Assembly: GCA_027704905.1 (NCBI GenBank)
Contig: CM051020.1
Coordinates: 21,840,444-21,904,443 of the forward strand
Length of the DNA stretch: 64,000 nucleotides
Direction of reading: 5' to 3'
From: Muraenolepis orangiensis
Taxonomy: Eukaryota; Chordata; Actinopteri; Gadiformes; Muraenolepididae
Shown: positions 1-11,100 of the stretch, in pieces
Layout: every line of letters starts with the position of its first letter
Numbering within the stretch: the first letter of the stretch is position 1
Notes under the pieces: model-generated
The model's database searches: none
Told to the model about the DNA's origin: nothing
The model's input: only the letters and a program-made list of their open reading frames with translations
Position numbers and translations under genes: made by a program

Positions 1-1
1 T

Positions 2-3000
2 CCAAGGAGGGCCTTGCAAAGAAACATCCAAGAAACATTGGGAAACAACAGCCCTGTGTTTGCCTCAGTCCTGCCAGATAAGGATCACGAAACAATGCTC
101 ACTGTTCCTTCTAAGCTTTTTGAAGTGGGGGTTCATGTAGACTGGGACCAGCATTATAGAGGCTGTGAGACAACTCCATTGCCTTTCCCAAGATACCAGT
201 TTGATTGCTCAGAGAGAGACGTGATCATTGGAGCAGCGCAGAAAAACCCACCGAGCCGTCACCGCGTCCTCCGGCAAACTGGCACCGAAGGCAATGTTTT
301 CAGCTGCAACTTATGGTCTGACACGTCCTCTTACCTGCAAGAGCATAAACACAACGGCATACCCATCATTCCTGGCTCCTTCTATGCAGAGATGGGACTC
401 TCTGCTTTCATGGCTAGTGCCAAACCAAAAGTTCCTCTCAACTCCCTTCAGCTAAGTGTCAACTTCCAAAACCCATTTATTTTAGCCCAGAAGGGGCCAG
501 AAATGAAAGTACAATTAGAGTCTGCAGAGGGTCAGACTAGTTTCACTGTATTCTCCTCAGCTGCGGTCTATGCATCAGGAACAGTAGTTTCCAAGCAGGG
601 AGGTCTAAATGAACAGCCAATGATCTCATTAACTTCCATCTACAAAAGATGCAATTCTGTTCAAAGTTGTGAAGAATTCTACGGATATCTGTCCCAAGGT
701 GGCTTTCAGTATGGGGATGTCTTCCAAAATAAAGGAGATGTACATTATGGAAAACAACTAATGGAGGCTTACTCACATGTCACAGTACCACAAGAATTAA
801 AGTCACAGTTGCATGAGTACTGCATACATCCTGTTATACTTGATCTCCTGATGCAACTCCTCCCAGTCACAGTTGCACATGCATTTGTTGGCAGGCCAGG
901 GTTTCCTGTCAAAATAGGGAGCCTGACCGTGTTTGGACCCCTACAAGATGAGATGGTTTTGTATCTCAGAGCAATTTCTGTGGGTGTTGATCACTTTGAA
1001 GCGTGTGGCTGCTTCACTGACCAAGACGGCAGGGTGTTGGTGGAGGTGAAGCATGTGAGGATCAGATTCCTGGGGACTTCCTCCCAGGTGGTCCAGGACT
1101 ACTTTTACCACAATGTCTACAATGTGGTCTCTGAAGAAGTCTTGTCCTCTCTACCTCCCAGGGCTCTGGTCTTCTGTGACAATTTAGGGATATCTAAAGG
1201 CTTGCAACAACATATTGACTCCGGATCTAGATACATTACTCTCTCACATGCAAGGGAAATCCTAAACGACGGATTCCCTACTCTCTTGGCGAACCTAAAG
1301 ATCACCAATATTGAGAATAGCTTTGATGAGGTATTGTTTCTGTGGGGTAAAGAAGACCTAACCTCACTGGCACCAGACGAGATCCTCCAAAATCTGGTGG
1401 ATTGCTGTGAAATATACCGACAAATAGTCCTTGAACTGAAGCAGATTCAGTTTCCACACTCAATCCGTGCAATAACCTACCGCTCAGCTGAAGTCACAGT
1501 AGACCACATCAGTGCAGGCTTTTCCATCTCTGGCATGACAAGGTCATTTGCTGCAGAGATACCAAACCTCTCATTTCAGCTGATTGATATAAATTCAACT
1601 TCTGCTGAAGACATCGCAGCCCTAGGCCAGGTGTTGAAGTCCTATCCCTGCAAACGTTATCCAGAGTTGCTGGTAGAAGATGGGACTATTTTGAAGCCTT
1701 CAATTGCGCGTACCCCTGTTCAAGTTGTTGACACTTCAGAGGGCAGTTTCTGCTCTCCGTTGTCTGAGCCTTGCATCCTTCACACAGATGATGCCTATGC
1801 AGTAACCAACCTGTGTGCCATCCCTTATGACATGTGTGAGGATCAGCCAATCAACGAGAGTTCGGTTCAAATGAACGTCAGTAAGATATGTATTCATTCA
1901 TCTGATTACTTTCCTCTTACTAATTCACACTTAAAATTTGGGCACACCATCTATTGGAACAAGCACACATCGCAGAAGCACAACTTGCTCGCTCTCGATT
2001 TCAGTGGTACTGTAACAGCAGTTGGGAAGAATGTAAAAAAACTGAAGGTTGGCGACCATGTTGTTTCCTGTTATCCTGTAGTTGCAGCCACTAAGATTAC
2101 AGTTCCAGAGGAAGTGTGCTACAAAACTAAAAGGTTCCCCTTCTTTGGCAAAACACCCTGTGTTTCATACTTTGTGCTAGCATGGGAGATCCTACAAAGA
2201 GCCTTGCCCACAGCCAAGCATCACCTTGCAATCCTTTCTTCTGTTTGTGACTCTGCTCTGGTCAAAGTATTGGCCCTTACATCTCACAAATCAGGGTGGA
2301 ACGTAATAGTGGGCACTCAGTCCAATGGATCCTTTGTGGATGTGAACCAGGCGGATGCTTGTATCATTCTGCCACCATTTGATGAGACGGTCATTGTTAA
2401 AAGTGGTAATATTCCTGGAGTTCGCAATGTTGTCGTCATATGTGACTCTCAGTCTAAGTGTTTGCTAGCACAAGAAGCTTCTCAAAGTGTCGAGGAACGT
2501 GTTCATGTGCAAATCATTCAAATGCCAACAATCCTTCAAAAGGGATGCTTGAGTGCACACAGGCCACATATACAACATTGGCTTAAATCCATGAAATTAG
2601 ACCGGAAAGCGTTTGGTTTCGAGAGCTTTACATTTCAGAGTGTGACTTTCAAAAACGTCAATATCCTACCCATGACCATGGACTCATACTTCACCGCAAG
2701 GACCTTACCAGTGGTTGCATTGGCAAAAGATCTCAAGGGCACACTATCCGAAATCCCTTTGGTGCCTACAAAAAAACTGCTTTTCAGAAAGAGGGCCGTC
2801 TACATCGTGACAGGTGGTCTTTCTGGTCTGGGCTTGGAAACTGTCAAGTTTATCTCTCAGAGAGGTGGAGGCTATGTTGTGATATTGTCACGAGGCAAAC
2901 CTACATCAGAAGTACAGGAAGAGCTCAACAACCTAGAGAAACAGTGTGGCACGTGCATCACCACCATGGAGTGCGATGTATCCGTCTCTGAGCATGTGCA

Positions 3001-3904
3001 AAGGGCTATTAGCGCAATTGGACAGAGGTTTCCAGGCTGTCCAATCAGAGGAGTGTTCCACAGTGCAGTTGTCTTACATGATGGGATGATTGAGACCCTG
3101 AATAGATCCCTCTACGAAAAGGTTCTGAAACCCAAAGTGAATGGTGCTTTGAATCTGCACCACTCTACGCGTCAGTGTCAGTTGGACTACTTTGTGTGCT
3201 ACTCCTCCATCTCATCTTTTCTGGGAAATGCATCGCAGACAAACTATGCGGCTGCAAACACCTTCCTGGACACATTCTGCCAATACAGACGGAAACAAGG
3301 CCTCCCTGGTCAGTCGATCAACTGGGGGGCAATGAACCTTGGATTGCTTCTGAACAAGGAACACTTTCAAAGATTCTTGGAGGCCAAGGGGATGATGGTG
3401 TTGGAGGTACCTGAGGTGCACAACAGTTTGGAACAGTGCTTGGTCCTGAACAGACCTCAACAAGCTGTATGCAGGTTTCACTTCAAAAACATCAGGTATA
3501 ATATCCTCTCGCAGAACGTTGCTTTGACAATGCGCATGTCCGCACTTGTGGAAGAGGCTTTTCAAAAATCCAAAGTGGAGGAATCCCAGTCAAACCAAAA
3601 AGGCCCAGTCTCGCCAAAAGAATATGTAAAATCTCTAATCAGCGAGACCATCGGCATCGATGAGAGCGAGTTGACAGATGAACTTCCTCTCTCATCGCTG
3701 GGCATTGACTCAATGCAGGCCATGACTTTGCAAAATCTCATTTTTCAGGAGAGAGGTGTAAATGTGCCCCTCGTTAAATTGTTGGACCCCAATTCTACCC
3801 TTTCAACATTAGCAGATATCCTAAATGAGGAGGCGACAGGTCACATATCAAGCCATATGGGGTCTCCTGTCATTGAAGACAAAGACGACTCCACAAAATT
3901 CTAA
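2..3904 (+). CDS. Type I polyketide synthase, 3' portion (end of AT, DH, ER-like, KR, ACP)
   Basis: The frame is open from the left edge to TAA at 3902-3904, so this is the last exon of a gene starting outside the window. It encodes about 1,300 residues. In order I see the AT C-terminus (RRALQRN, nt 5-25); a DH hot-dog with its His (HKHNG near 343, then PG) and Asp (HPVILD near 827-844); an ER-like domain (LDFSGTVTAVG near 1990, VGDHVV near 2050) lacking the glycine-rich NADPH motif; a KR with TGGLSGLG (about 2809-2832) and catalytic YSS...NYAAAN (3199-3258); and an ACP with GIDSM (Ser about 3709). No thioesterase follows. Known: vertebrate PKSs of this kind exist in fish, and medaka pks1 is needed for otolith formation. 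Inferred: iterative polyketide assembly on the ACP. It is clearly paralogous to the PKS on the minus strand at 5116-13777. The product and the exact orthologue are unknown. Confidence 0.93.
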   Translation, partial: PRRALQRNIQETLGNNSPVFASVLPDKDHETMLTVPSKLFEVGVHVDWDQHYRGCETTPLPFPRYQFDCSERDVIIGAAQKNPPSRHRVLRQTGTEGNVFSCNLWSDTSSYLQEHKHNGIPIIPGSFYAEMGLSAFMASAKPKVPLNSLQLSVNFQNPFILAQKGPEMKVQLESAEGQTSFTVFSSAAVYASGTVVSKQGGLNEQPMISLTSIYKRCNSVQSCEEFYGYLSQGGFQYGDVFQNKGDVHYGKQLMEAYSHVTVPQELKSQLHEYCIHPVILDLLMQLLPVTVAHAFVGRPGFPVKIGSLTVFGPLQDEMVLYLRAISVGVDHFEACGCFTDQDGRVLVEVKHVRIRFLGTSSQVVQDYFYHNVYNVVSEEVLSSLPPRALVFCDNLGISKGLQQHIDSGSRYITLSHAREILNDGFPTLLANLKITNIENSFDEVLFLWGKEDLTSLAPDEILQNLVDCCEIYRQIVLELKQIQFPHSIRAITYRSAEVTVDHISAGFSISGMTRSFAAEIPNLSFQLIDINSTSAEDIAALGQVLKSYPCKRYPELLVEDGTILKPSIARTPVQVVDTSEGSFCSPLSEPCILHTDDAYAVTNLCAIPYDMCEDQPINESSVQMNVSKICIHSSDYFPLTNSHLKFGHTIYWNKHTSQKHNLLALDFSGTVTAVGKNVKKLKVGDHVVSCYPVVAATKITVPEEVCYKTKRFPFFGKTPCVSYFVLAWEILQRALPTAKHHLAILSSVCDSALVKVLALTSHKSGWNVIVGTQSNGSFVDVNQADACIILPPFDETVIVKSGNIPGVRNVVVICDSQSKCLLAQEASQSVEERVHVQIIQMPTILQKGCLSAHRPHIQHWLKSMKLDRKAFGFESFTFQSVTFKNVNILPMTMDSYFTARTLPVVALAKDLKGTLSEIPLVPTKKLLFRKRAVYIVTGGLSGLGLETVKFISQRGGGYVVILSRGKPTSEVQEELNNLEKQCGTCITTMECDVSVSEHVQRAISAIGQRFPGCPIRGVFHSAVVLHDGMIETLNRSLYEKVLKPKVNGALNLHHSTRQCQLDYFVCYSSISSFLGNASQTNYAAANTFLDTFCQYRRKQGLPGQSINWGAMNLGLLLNKEHFQRFLEAKGMMVLEVPEVHNSLEQCLVLNRPQQAVCRFHFKNIRYNILSQNVALTMRMSALVEEAFQKSKVEESQSNQKGPVSPKEYVKSLISETIGIDESELTDELPLSSLGIDSMQAMTLQNLIFQERGVNVPLVKLLDPNSTLSTLADILNEEATGHISSHMGSPVIEDKDDSTKF

Positions 3905-4262
3905 ATGAGTAAATAGTGTAAAATAAGTGCAAAGGTGTAAAACAACTTCCTAACGTGCTATGTTTACACATTTTGTATCCCAGTACAGGAGTAGTGAAGA
4001 ATGTTTTCAGCATATTAGTGTATGCAATTTTGAATGTTATAAAATGTTCTTGACACAAATGACAAATGTTATGCTGTATGTATCCTTTGTTGTTTTATCT
4101 GAGGAATGAGTATAAATTCTAAAAGTACAGACCTCATACTAACTTTATCAACATCTTCAAAATGTTGAAAATTCTGAAGTTCTGTTATTGTCAGAAATAA
4201 TGTCACTTTTTCCTGGTACACAACTTACAAATGTTCAACAATAAAGCCAGGATAATGTATAT
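3905..4262 (+). other. 3'UTR of the first PKS with poly(A) signal
   Basis: This AT-rich non-coding stretch follows the stop codon. A canonical AATAAA lies at 4240-4245, about 340 bp after the stop, and is the first strong poly(A) signal. The end of the UTR is inferred from it. Confidence 0.6.
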
Positions 4263-5115
4263 AGTATTTTGCATGGAGATTGTTGTAATTATTATTTAAA
4301 AAATGCACAATATCTGAAGGCCAGAGTAAATATTTGTCTATTGTAAGAAAACAATTTTGAAGACGAGTACACTGTTCAAACTTAATTTATTCCATTATGC
4401 CATGACTGTTTATATAAAAAAAATGTAATCAAGTAAACGTTTATTTAAATTGTAATTTAATTGTTGGACAATTGTTGGATATGTATTAAAGCTTATTTGA
4501 CAGATGCTCTGTATATTCATTCCTATCTGGTTATTTATCACTGCATGCTTCTTGTTTGGAATTGAGGCATGTTCTTCCCAGACATACCGGTTAGTCTAAT
4601 CGCTGGAGCAGTGGTGCCAGGAGAACAGCCTAAACGTCAGGCTAAAAGAAATCTTTCTTCTTTTGTTCCTTTTCAACTAAAGCCAAGCAAATATATTGTT
4701 TTAAAGAATTGCGTCATGTTAAATGTTATTATATGTTATCACAATTGTTATAACATACATTTAATGATTTGAATGTGTAAGAATGAACATCAGAAAACAT
4801 TATTAGTATATGGGTTTTATACAGATTCTTTTTTTTTCCACACACATGGTTTAAATATAGCTGTACGTTTATTTTCAAGTTACATATTACATACATATTG
4901 GGTTCAGTGAGTAACAGAACCATAACTAATGAAGAATAGTCTAAATGTTTGATTCCCAGTCAAAAGGTTCTGGGTGTCCAGTCTACCCGTAGGCCTCCCT
5001 GAGCAAAAAGCCTAACCCTACCTGCTCCTTAATGACATGTATCTGAAACATTCCACTGTACATCTCTCTGGATAAGCACTTTGGATTATTAATTAACTCA
5101 CTTGAAACACCTTTC
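4263..5115. other. Spacer between convergent PKS genes
   Basis: AT-rich DNA without a credible gene; two short open frames (4569-4772 and 4729-4923) are not coding-like. It should hold the 3'UTR of the minus-strand PKS. The right part, 4949-5095, is a SINE relic listed separately. Confidence 0.5.
4949..5095 (+). repeat. tRNA-derived SINE relic (family with GAGCAAGATGCC body)
   Basis: It shares the order seen in other copies here (13262-13442, 58262-58450): GGTTCTGGG B-box-like block, a CTACC(T/C)GTAGGC block, CCTGAGCAA, CTACCTGCTCCTTAATGACAT, then CTGGATAAGCACTTTGGA. The family name is not assigned. It lies directly beside the minus-strand PKS stop codon. Confidence 0.6.
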
Positions 5116-8100
5116 CTATGTACCATCACTCAAAATGGCTACCAGTGTAGTCAGTGTGCTGTTGGGATCCAGTATTCCCACCAGAGGAACGGTCACACCT
5201 GTATCTTGGAACAGCTGGTTCTGCAGAGTCATGGCCAACATGGAGTCAATGCCCAGAGAACTCAGAGTCACATCATCGTCCAATTCATCTGCGCTAACGT
5301 TGCTAATCTTGCTTAGCATGATCTTCAAATTCTCTCGTAATGAAGACAAAGGTTGAAGCCATGGCTCGACGGACAGGTCACCAATCTGTTCAAACTCCAA
5401 CAGATCCGACAAGCGTTCTCTCAGGGAAGCATTCTGGGAGAGAACGTGTCTGCTTAGGGTGCTGAAGTTGAACTTGCAGACAACCTGCTGTGGGTTGTTG
5501 ATCTGGAGACACTTCTCCAGAGATTTGTGAACCTCCAACACATCCATAATCCTCATCCCCTTGGTCTCCAGGAACCGCTGAAAGTGGTCTTTGTTCAATA
5601 GAAGGCCCAGGTTCAAGGGCCCCCAGTTGATGGACTGCCCGGCCAGTCCGAGGTTTCTCCGATAATGACAGAACGTGTCCAGGAAGGAATTTGCAGCAGA
5701 GTAGTTACACTGTGATGCGTTGCCGATGAAGGACGATATGGAGGAGTAGCACACAAAGTAGTCCAGTTTGTTATGTAATGTAGCATAGTGGAGGTTGAGG
5801 ACTCCAGTCACTTTTGGCCTGAACACTTTTTGAAAGAGAGATTGGTCAAGGTTTTCAATCAGAGCATCATGCAGAACCGCTGCGCTGTGAAACACTCCTT
5901 TGATTGGCCAAGAAGGGAAGCTCTGTACAATAGTTGTGATGGCTTCCACTACTTGTGTAGAAATAGAAACATCACACTGGATACTCATTACTGTCACCCT
6001 GCATCTCTTCTGGAGATTCTCCATTTCTGTTTGCATTTTGGTGGAGATTCTTCTTCTGGATAGAGTTACGATACAACCTCCGCCATGATGAGCGATGAAC
6101 TTGATTGTCTCCAGTCCCAAGCCTGAGAGTCCTCCGGTGACAATGTAGATGCAGTTGTTCTTAAAGAGCGGCTCTGGTCTCATAAGGAAAGGAATATCAG
6201 ACAAGGGACAGTCTTGGGACATTGGGCTACCATGGTCTAATACCACCTGCTGCAAGGTGTCAGTTGTGAAGTAGGACTCAACATTTACACAAGTCTGACT
6301 TTTTTGTGTGCCTGATAGCTGAAATGTGGCCGATTTAAGATCCATGTTTTTCATGTCTAGAGTGAGTAGCCAGTCAAATATCTTCCTTTTCTGTGCTTTG
6401 AGATTGGATCGCTGCAACACATGGAAAACATTTACTTTGTGCAGATGAATGTCTTCACTTTTCCATGAGAACATGTTTGATAAGGCTAAAGACATTTGAT
6501 CATTACACACAAAAATCATATGGCTCTCCAAACTCTCCCCAATATTAATACCACACCAGGACTGGTTATAAGGTGGCAGGAAAACAAATGCATGGCAGCG
6601 ATCACTATTCAGGAGTTCATTTGTGAACTGTGGTCGACAGATGATGTGCCACCCTTCCCTGTTAGCCGTCCAAACCAAAACCTCCACCAAACCAGAGGCT
6701 GGCTCGGAGGAGATGATAGCCAACCTCCTCAGGTGTTTACCACAAGGTAGAAGTCTCTTCAAGACATCCCAGGCCAGCACAAAGTACGACAGGCAGGGAG
6801 TCTCCCGCAAGAAGCCGAGTGTCTCCGTGTCATAGCACACTGCTTCGGGTATGACTACCTTGGATGTTGCGCCTACTGGATAGCAACATGCTACGCGGTC
6901 ACCTACTTTGAGCTTGTCCACCCGACTCCCTGTAGCAGTCACAACACCAATGTAATCCAAAGCAAGAAGCATGTGATTCTGGGAGGTGTGCTTGTTCCAA
7001 TACATTGTCTTGCCAAAGTCTAGATGAGAAGTGCTTACAGGGAAGTAATCAGATGAATGTGTGCAGACTTTGGTGAGCTGGACCTCCACTGATCTTTCTT
7101 GGACCGGATGTGTTGGAGCCTGAGTTGGCATGGCAGACAAGTTCAGTATTCGATAAGGATCAGCGGTCATTAGGACAAAGTCCCTTGGAGGTACAGCGCT
7201 CATAAATGCTGAATCATTTATATGAGTTCTTGCTATTCTTGTAAACAAAGCATGGCCCTTCCAGATCCTCACCTCCTGGTGGCTGCAGGTGTTTATGATG
7301 TGCACCAGAGTCTGAATGTCTTCGCCGGTCAGAGATGCCAGGTCGACCAGCTGGAAGGAGAGCTCTGTAACCTCAGCTGCACATGCTCTCAACATGCCAG
7401 AGAGCACAAAGCCGGGACTGATGTGGTCCACGATCCCCTCTGCAGATCTATAGGTTATGACCCGGACTGTGCAAGGGCGTTTGCTTTCTTTCAAGGCGAG
7501 AACCACCTGTCGGAACAACTCACAGCAGCCAACCAAGGACGATGATACATTCTCAGGAGAGAGATGACTGACATTCTGAGCTCCCCATATAAATAAAACC
7601 TCCTGTACATCGACGTCAGTGTTCTGTGAGCGAAGTACAAGGTCACGAAGTTGGTTTGACAACCACTGCTCTGTGTTGGTAATAAATGTTGATTCTGGAT
7701 GTAAATATGGGCTAAGAGCTTTAGCAATCCCTAGCTGGTCTTCAAAAATCAAGGCCTTCTTTTGACGGTTCAAGTCAAGCTCTCCAGTAGTCGAGATAAT
7801 TTTGTTTTGGAAGAATAAGGTCTCCACAACATTGGTGACATCGCTCAAAAATGAAACCCTTACGTCTTTAAGTTCCACCAGCACTTTCCCGTCTTTATTT
7901 GCAAAGCAACCACATACTTCAAGGAAGTCCGGGGTCTCTTGAGTGGCTCTTAAGTAGATGATCATTTCCTGCTGAAGTGGTGCTGATATGGCTACACAAC
8001 CTACACCCGAGGGGAATCCCTGCCTAGGAGACTGCCCTCTGCTTCCTACCACCACCGTCATTTGGAGGAAATAGTCCAACACCACCGGATGAAGGAAGAA

Positions 8101-11100
8101 CTGCTGAAGCTGTGTCACAACCTCACCAGGAACCCGAACAGCCATCACTGCTTCTTTGAGCTGGTTTCCGAAGCACACTTCCTCAAGTTGTCTAAACACA
8201 GAGCCGTACTCAAACCCAGCTTGAGAAAGAAGTGAGTAGATCTCCTCTCTGTTGATGACTGATTTACACCTTTGTCGGATGACTTCAGGGTTAATAGTTG
8301 GTTCTTCAAGCAGGGGCTGGCTTGATATACAGCTGTATGTGCCAGATGCATGTTTTGCTGAGGAAGACTCCATACCAAATGTACCCTCGTTTGTCCCATG
8401 CTCCAGAGTTACTTTGATTGGATGCAAGTTAGAGCTTAGTGCAAGGAGACTGTTAAAAGACAAACCCACATGAAGTTTGGTAATGGGAATCTTTTTCTGG
8501 CTCAGACTTGCCATTATTGAAGCCCAAGCAAGCTCAACATATAGGGCTCCTGGCACGATGGCAATACCATTGATCTTATGTTGCCAAAGATAAGGTAATG
8601 TCTCAGAGGAGATGTCAAACGTGTATTGTTTGTTATCCTCGCAGGGTGTTTTAGAGATCAGGAAATGGTGAGGATAAATGGTTGATTCATTTATTTTTTT
8701 TCTGGCTTCAAACTGCACTTTCTTTGAGGTATCAAACTGGTAAACTGGAAACTCTGTGGGAAATGTCTCTCTACCACTATAAAACTGATACCAGTCGACA
8801 TGGAGACCCAGTTCAAATAGTCTGGACACCATGGATAGCATTGACTCAGAATCTTTCTGTGGCTGCACTGATGCCGCCACTATGGTGTCATCTCCCAGTG
8901 TCTCCAGGATGTTCCTCTGCAGAGCCCTGCGAGCACCAATCTCGACAAATATGTTGTTCCTTTTTGCTTTTTGTGTGTCGTTGGTCAAAGCTCTCAGAGT
9001 TTGTTCAAATAAAACAGGCTCCCTTATGTTCTTTGCCCAGTAGCTGCCTGTGGTAAAGTCTCCATTCGAACACGTGTTCCCAGTCACAGTAGAGTAAAGC
9101 TCACAGTCCATATCTCCCACTGCCAGACAGTTGATCCCTGTCTCAATGTCGTTGAGAATGGAATCCATCATATGACTGTGGTAAGCAGCCGGGACCTCCA
9201 AGATATGGAGGAAGAGTTTTTTGTCTGTTACAATAGTTTTCAGCCTCTGGTGGATGGTATCAATGGCATCTGCATTGCCTGACAGCGTGCAGGACAGAGG
9301 ACTGTTGAAAGCTGCGATGCAAACCTTCCCAGAGAAGGCCGGGAGGATCTCCAAGACTTTGGCAACAGCCACATTACTGACGACAAGCATCTTGCCTCCG
9401 GTGACTCTGCTCTGGAGAGAACAGCGGTGGTGCACGACTTTCACAGCATCCTCCAGAGTAAGAAGGCCTGAATAATGAGCCGCAGCAACCTCTCCAACCG
9501 AGTGTCCGAGCACGACGTCGGCTTTGATACCCCAGTGCTTCAGAAGACCGGCGACGCCAACTTGAACGGCAAAGAGCAGTGGCTGGACCACATCAGGCTT
9601 GGTGAAATCATCATGTTCATTGTTGTCTGCAATCATTTGCAAAATGCTGATGTTTTCGAAACTCTGGAAAAGTTTTTCGACTTCTGTGACCTTCTCTCTG
9701 AACTTGGGCTCCTCTTCCAGGAGCTGCCTGCACAGGCCCCGGTACGAGACTCCATTACCACAGAAAACAAACACCACTCGGGTGTCTGGCTTGGTGGACT
9801 CAACTTTCTGCTTCTCTGCTGATTTTTCAAGTTGTTGCTCTAAATCTAAGAGGGAGGACACTAGGAAGACCTTCCTGTATTTGTGTTTACGATGGCTTCT
9901 CCTGCAGGCTGAGGTATACAGCAATGCATTCAAGTCAACTGATCTATCTCTGGAAAGTCTCTGGTAAACATCTGAAATGGTCAGTAGAAGTGACCTCTCG
10001 GAGGCTGCAGAAATCACAAATGTTTTTTTAGAGCCATTATGAATGGACTTTGGGATGCAAGTTTGTCTGTAGTCTTTTACAATTGCATGGGTGTTTGTGC
10101 CTCCAAACCCAAAGCTATTGATCCCAGCTACTCTCACCAATGACCCAGTGGATTCCCACCTCTCTGGCTCCGTGGGGATCTTTATGTTGAGCGCTGCTGC
10201 GTCCACACTGGCACTGTCCTCGGAGTAAAACACGGACGGGACGATGGTTTCATGCTTCATCATCAGGAGGACCTTGATGAGACCTGCCACTCCCGCCGCT
10301 GATTCTGTGTGTCCGATATTGCTCTTCACTGAACCGATGCGGAGCATGTCCGAGCCCGAAGGTCTGGCTTTGGCGATGGCGTTGGAGATGCTCCCCGCCT
10401 CTGTCGGGTCTCCAGCCGGGGTCCCGGTGCCATGGGCCTCTATGTACTGGACCGTGGCCAGGTCGGACTTAGAGTAGATCCTGCGCAGAAGCTCCTCTTG
10501 TTGACTCATCGAGGGTTTAGTGATGGGAGTGACGGAGCGGCCATCTTGGTTAACTGCCGTTTTGCTGATGATGCCCCAAATTCTGTTGAAGTCTCTCATA
10601 GCCTAGGTAGAGAAAGTCAATTGACAAAGCAATGCATGAGTCATATATATTTACTATTTGTACAATACGGGCATTTCATACAAAGTGACTATATAGGGAT
10701 TTATTTTCATGAGTAGGTAGAGGTAGGATGCCTACATGGACATTGTGGGTTTTGAATCCAGAACTGTTCCGGGATTGAAACCCTAACCACTAGACCAGTG
10801 GTTCCCAACCTGGGGGGCGCGCCCCCCTTGGGGGGGCGCCAAAGATCGCAGGGGGGGCGCCAGGCCTCAGATGATTTGAGGCCTAATATCATATTTAGAT
10901 TTTTTTTTTTTTTTTTATTTTTTTTTTTTTTAATTTGTTTACATATAATTGTAACGCAATACATGATTGTCGCTAAAAGCCTTGTCTCTACATTACAATA
11001 AAATATAGAAATTAATTGATTAATTAATTTTAATAAAAATTCTACAAATTAATCTGATACTCCTCCGATTCAGAACAGCGTTTGTTAGGGCTGGCAGCGA

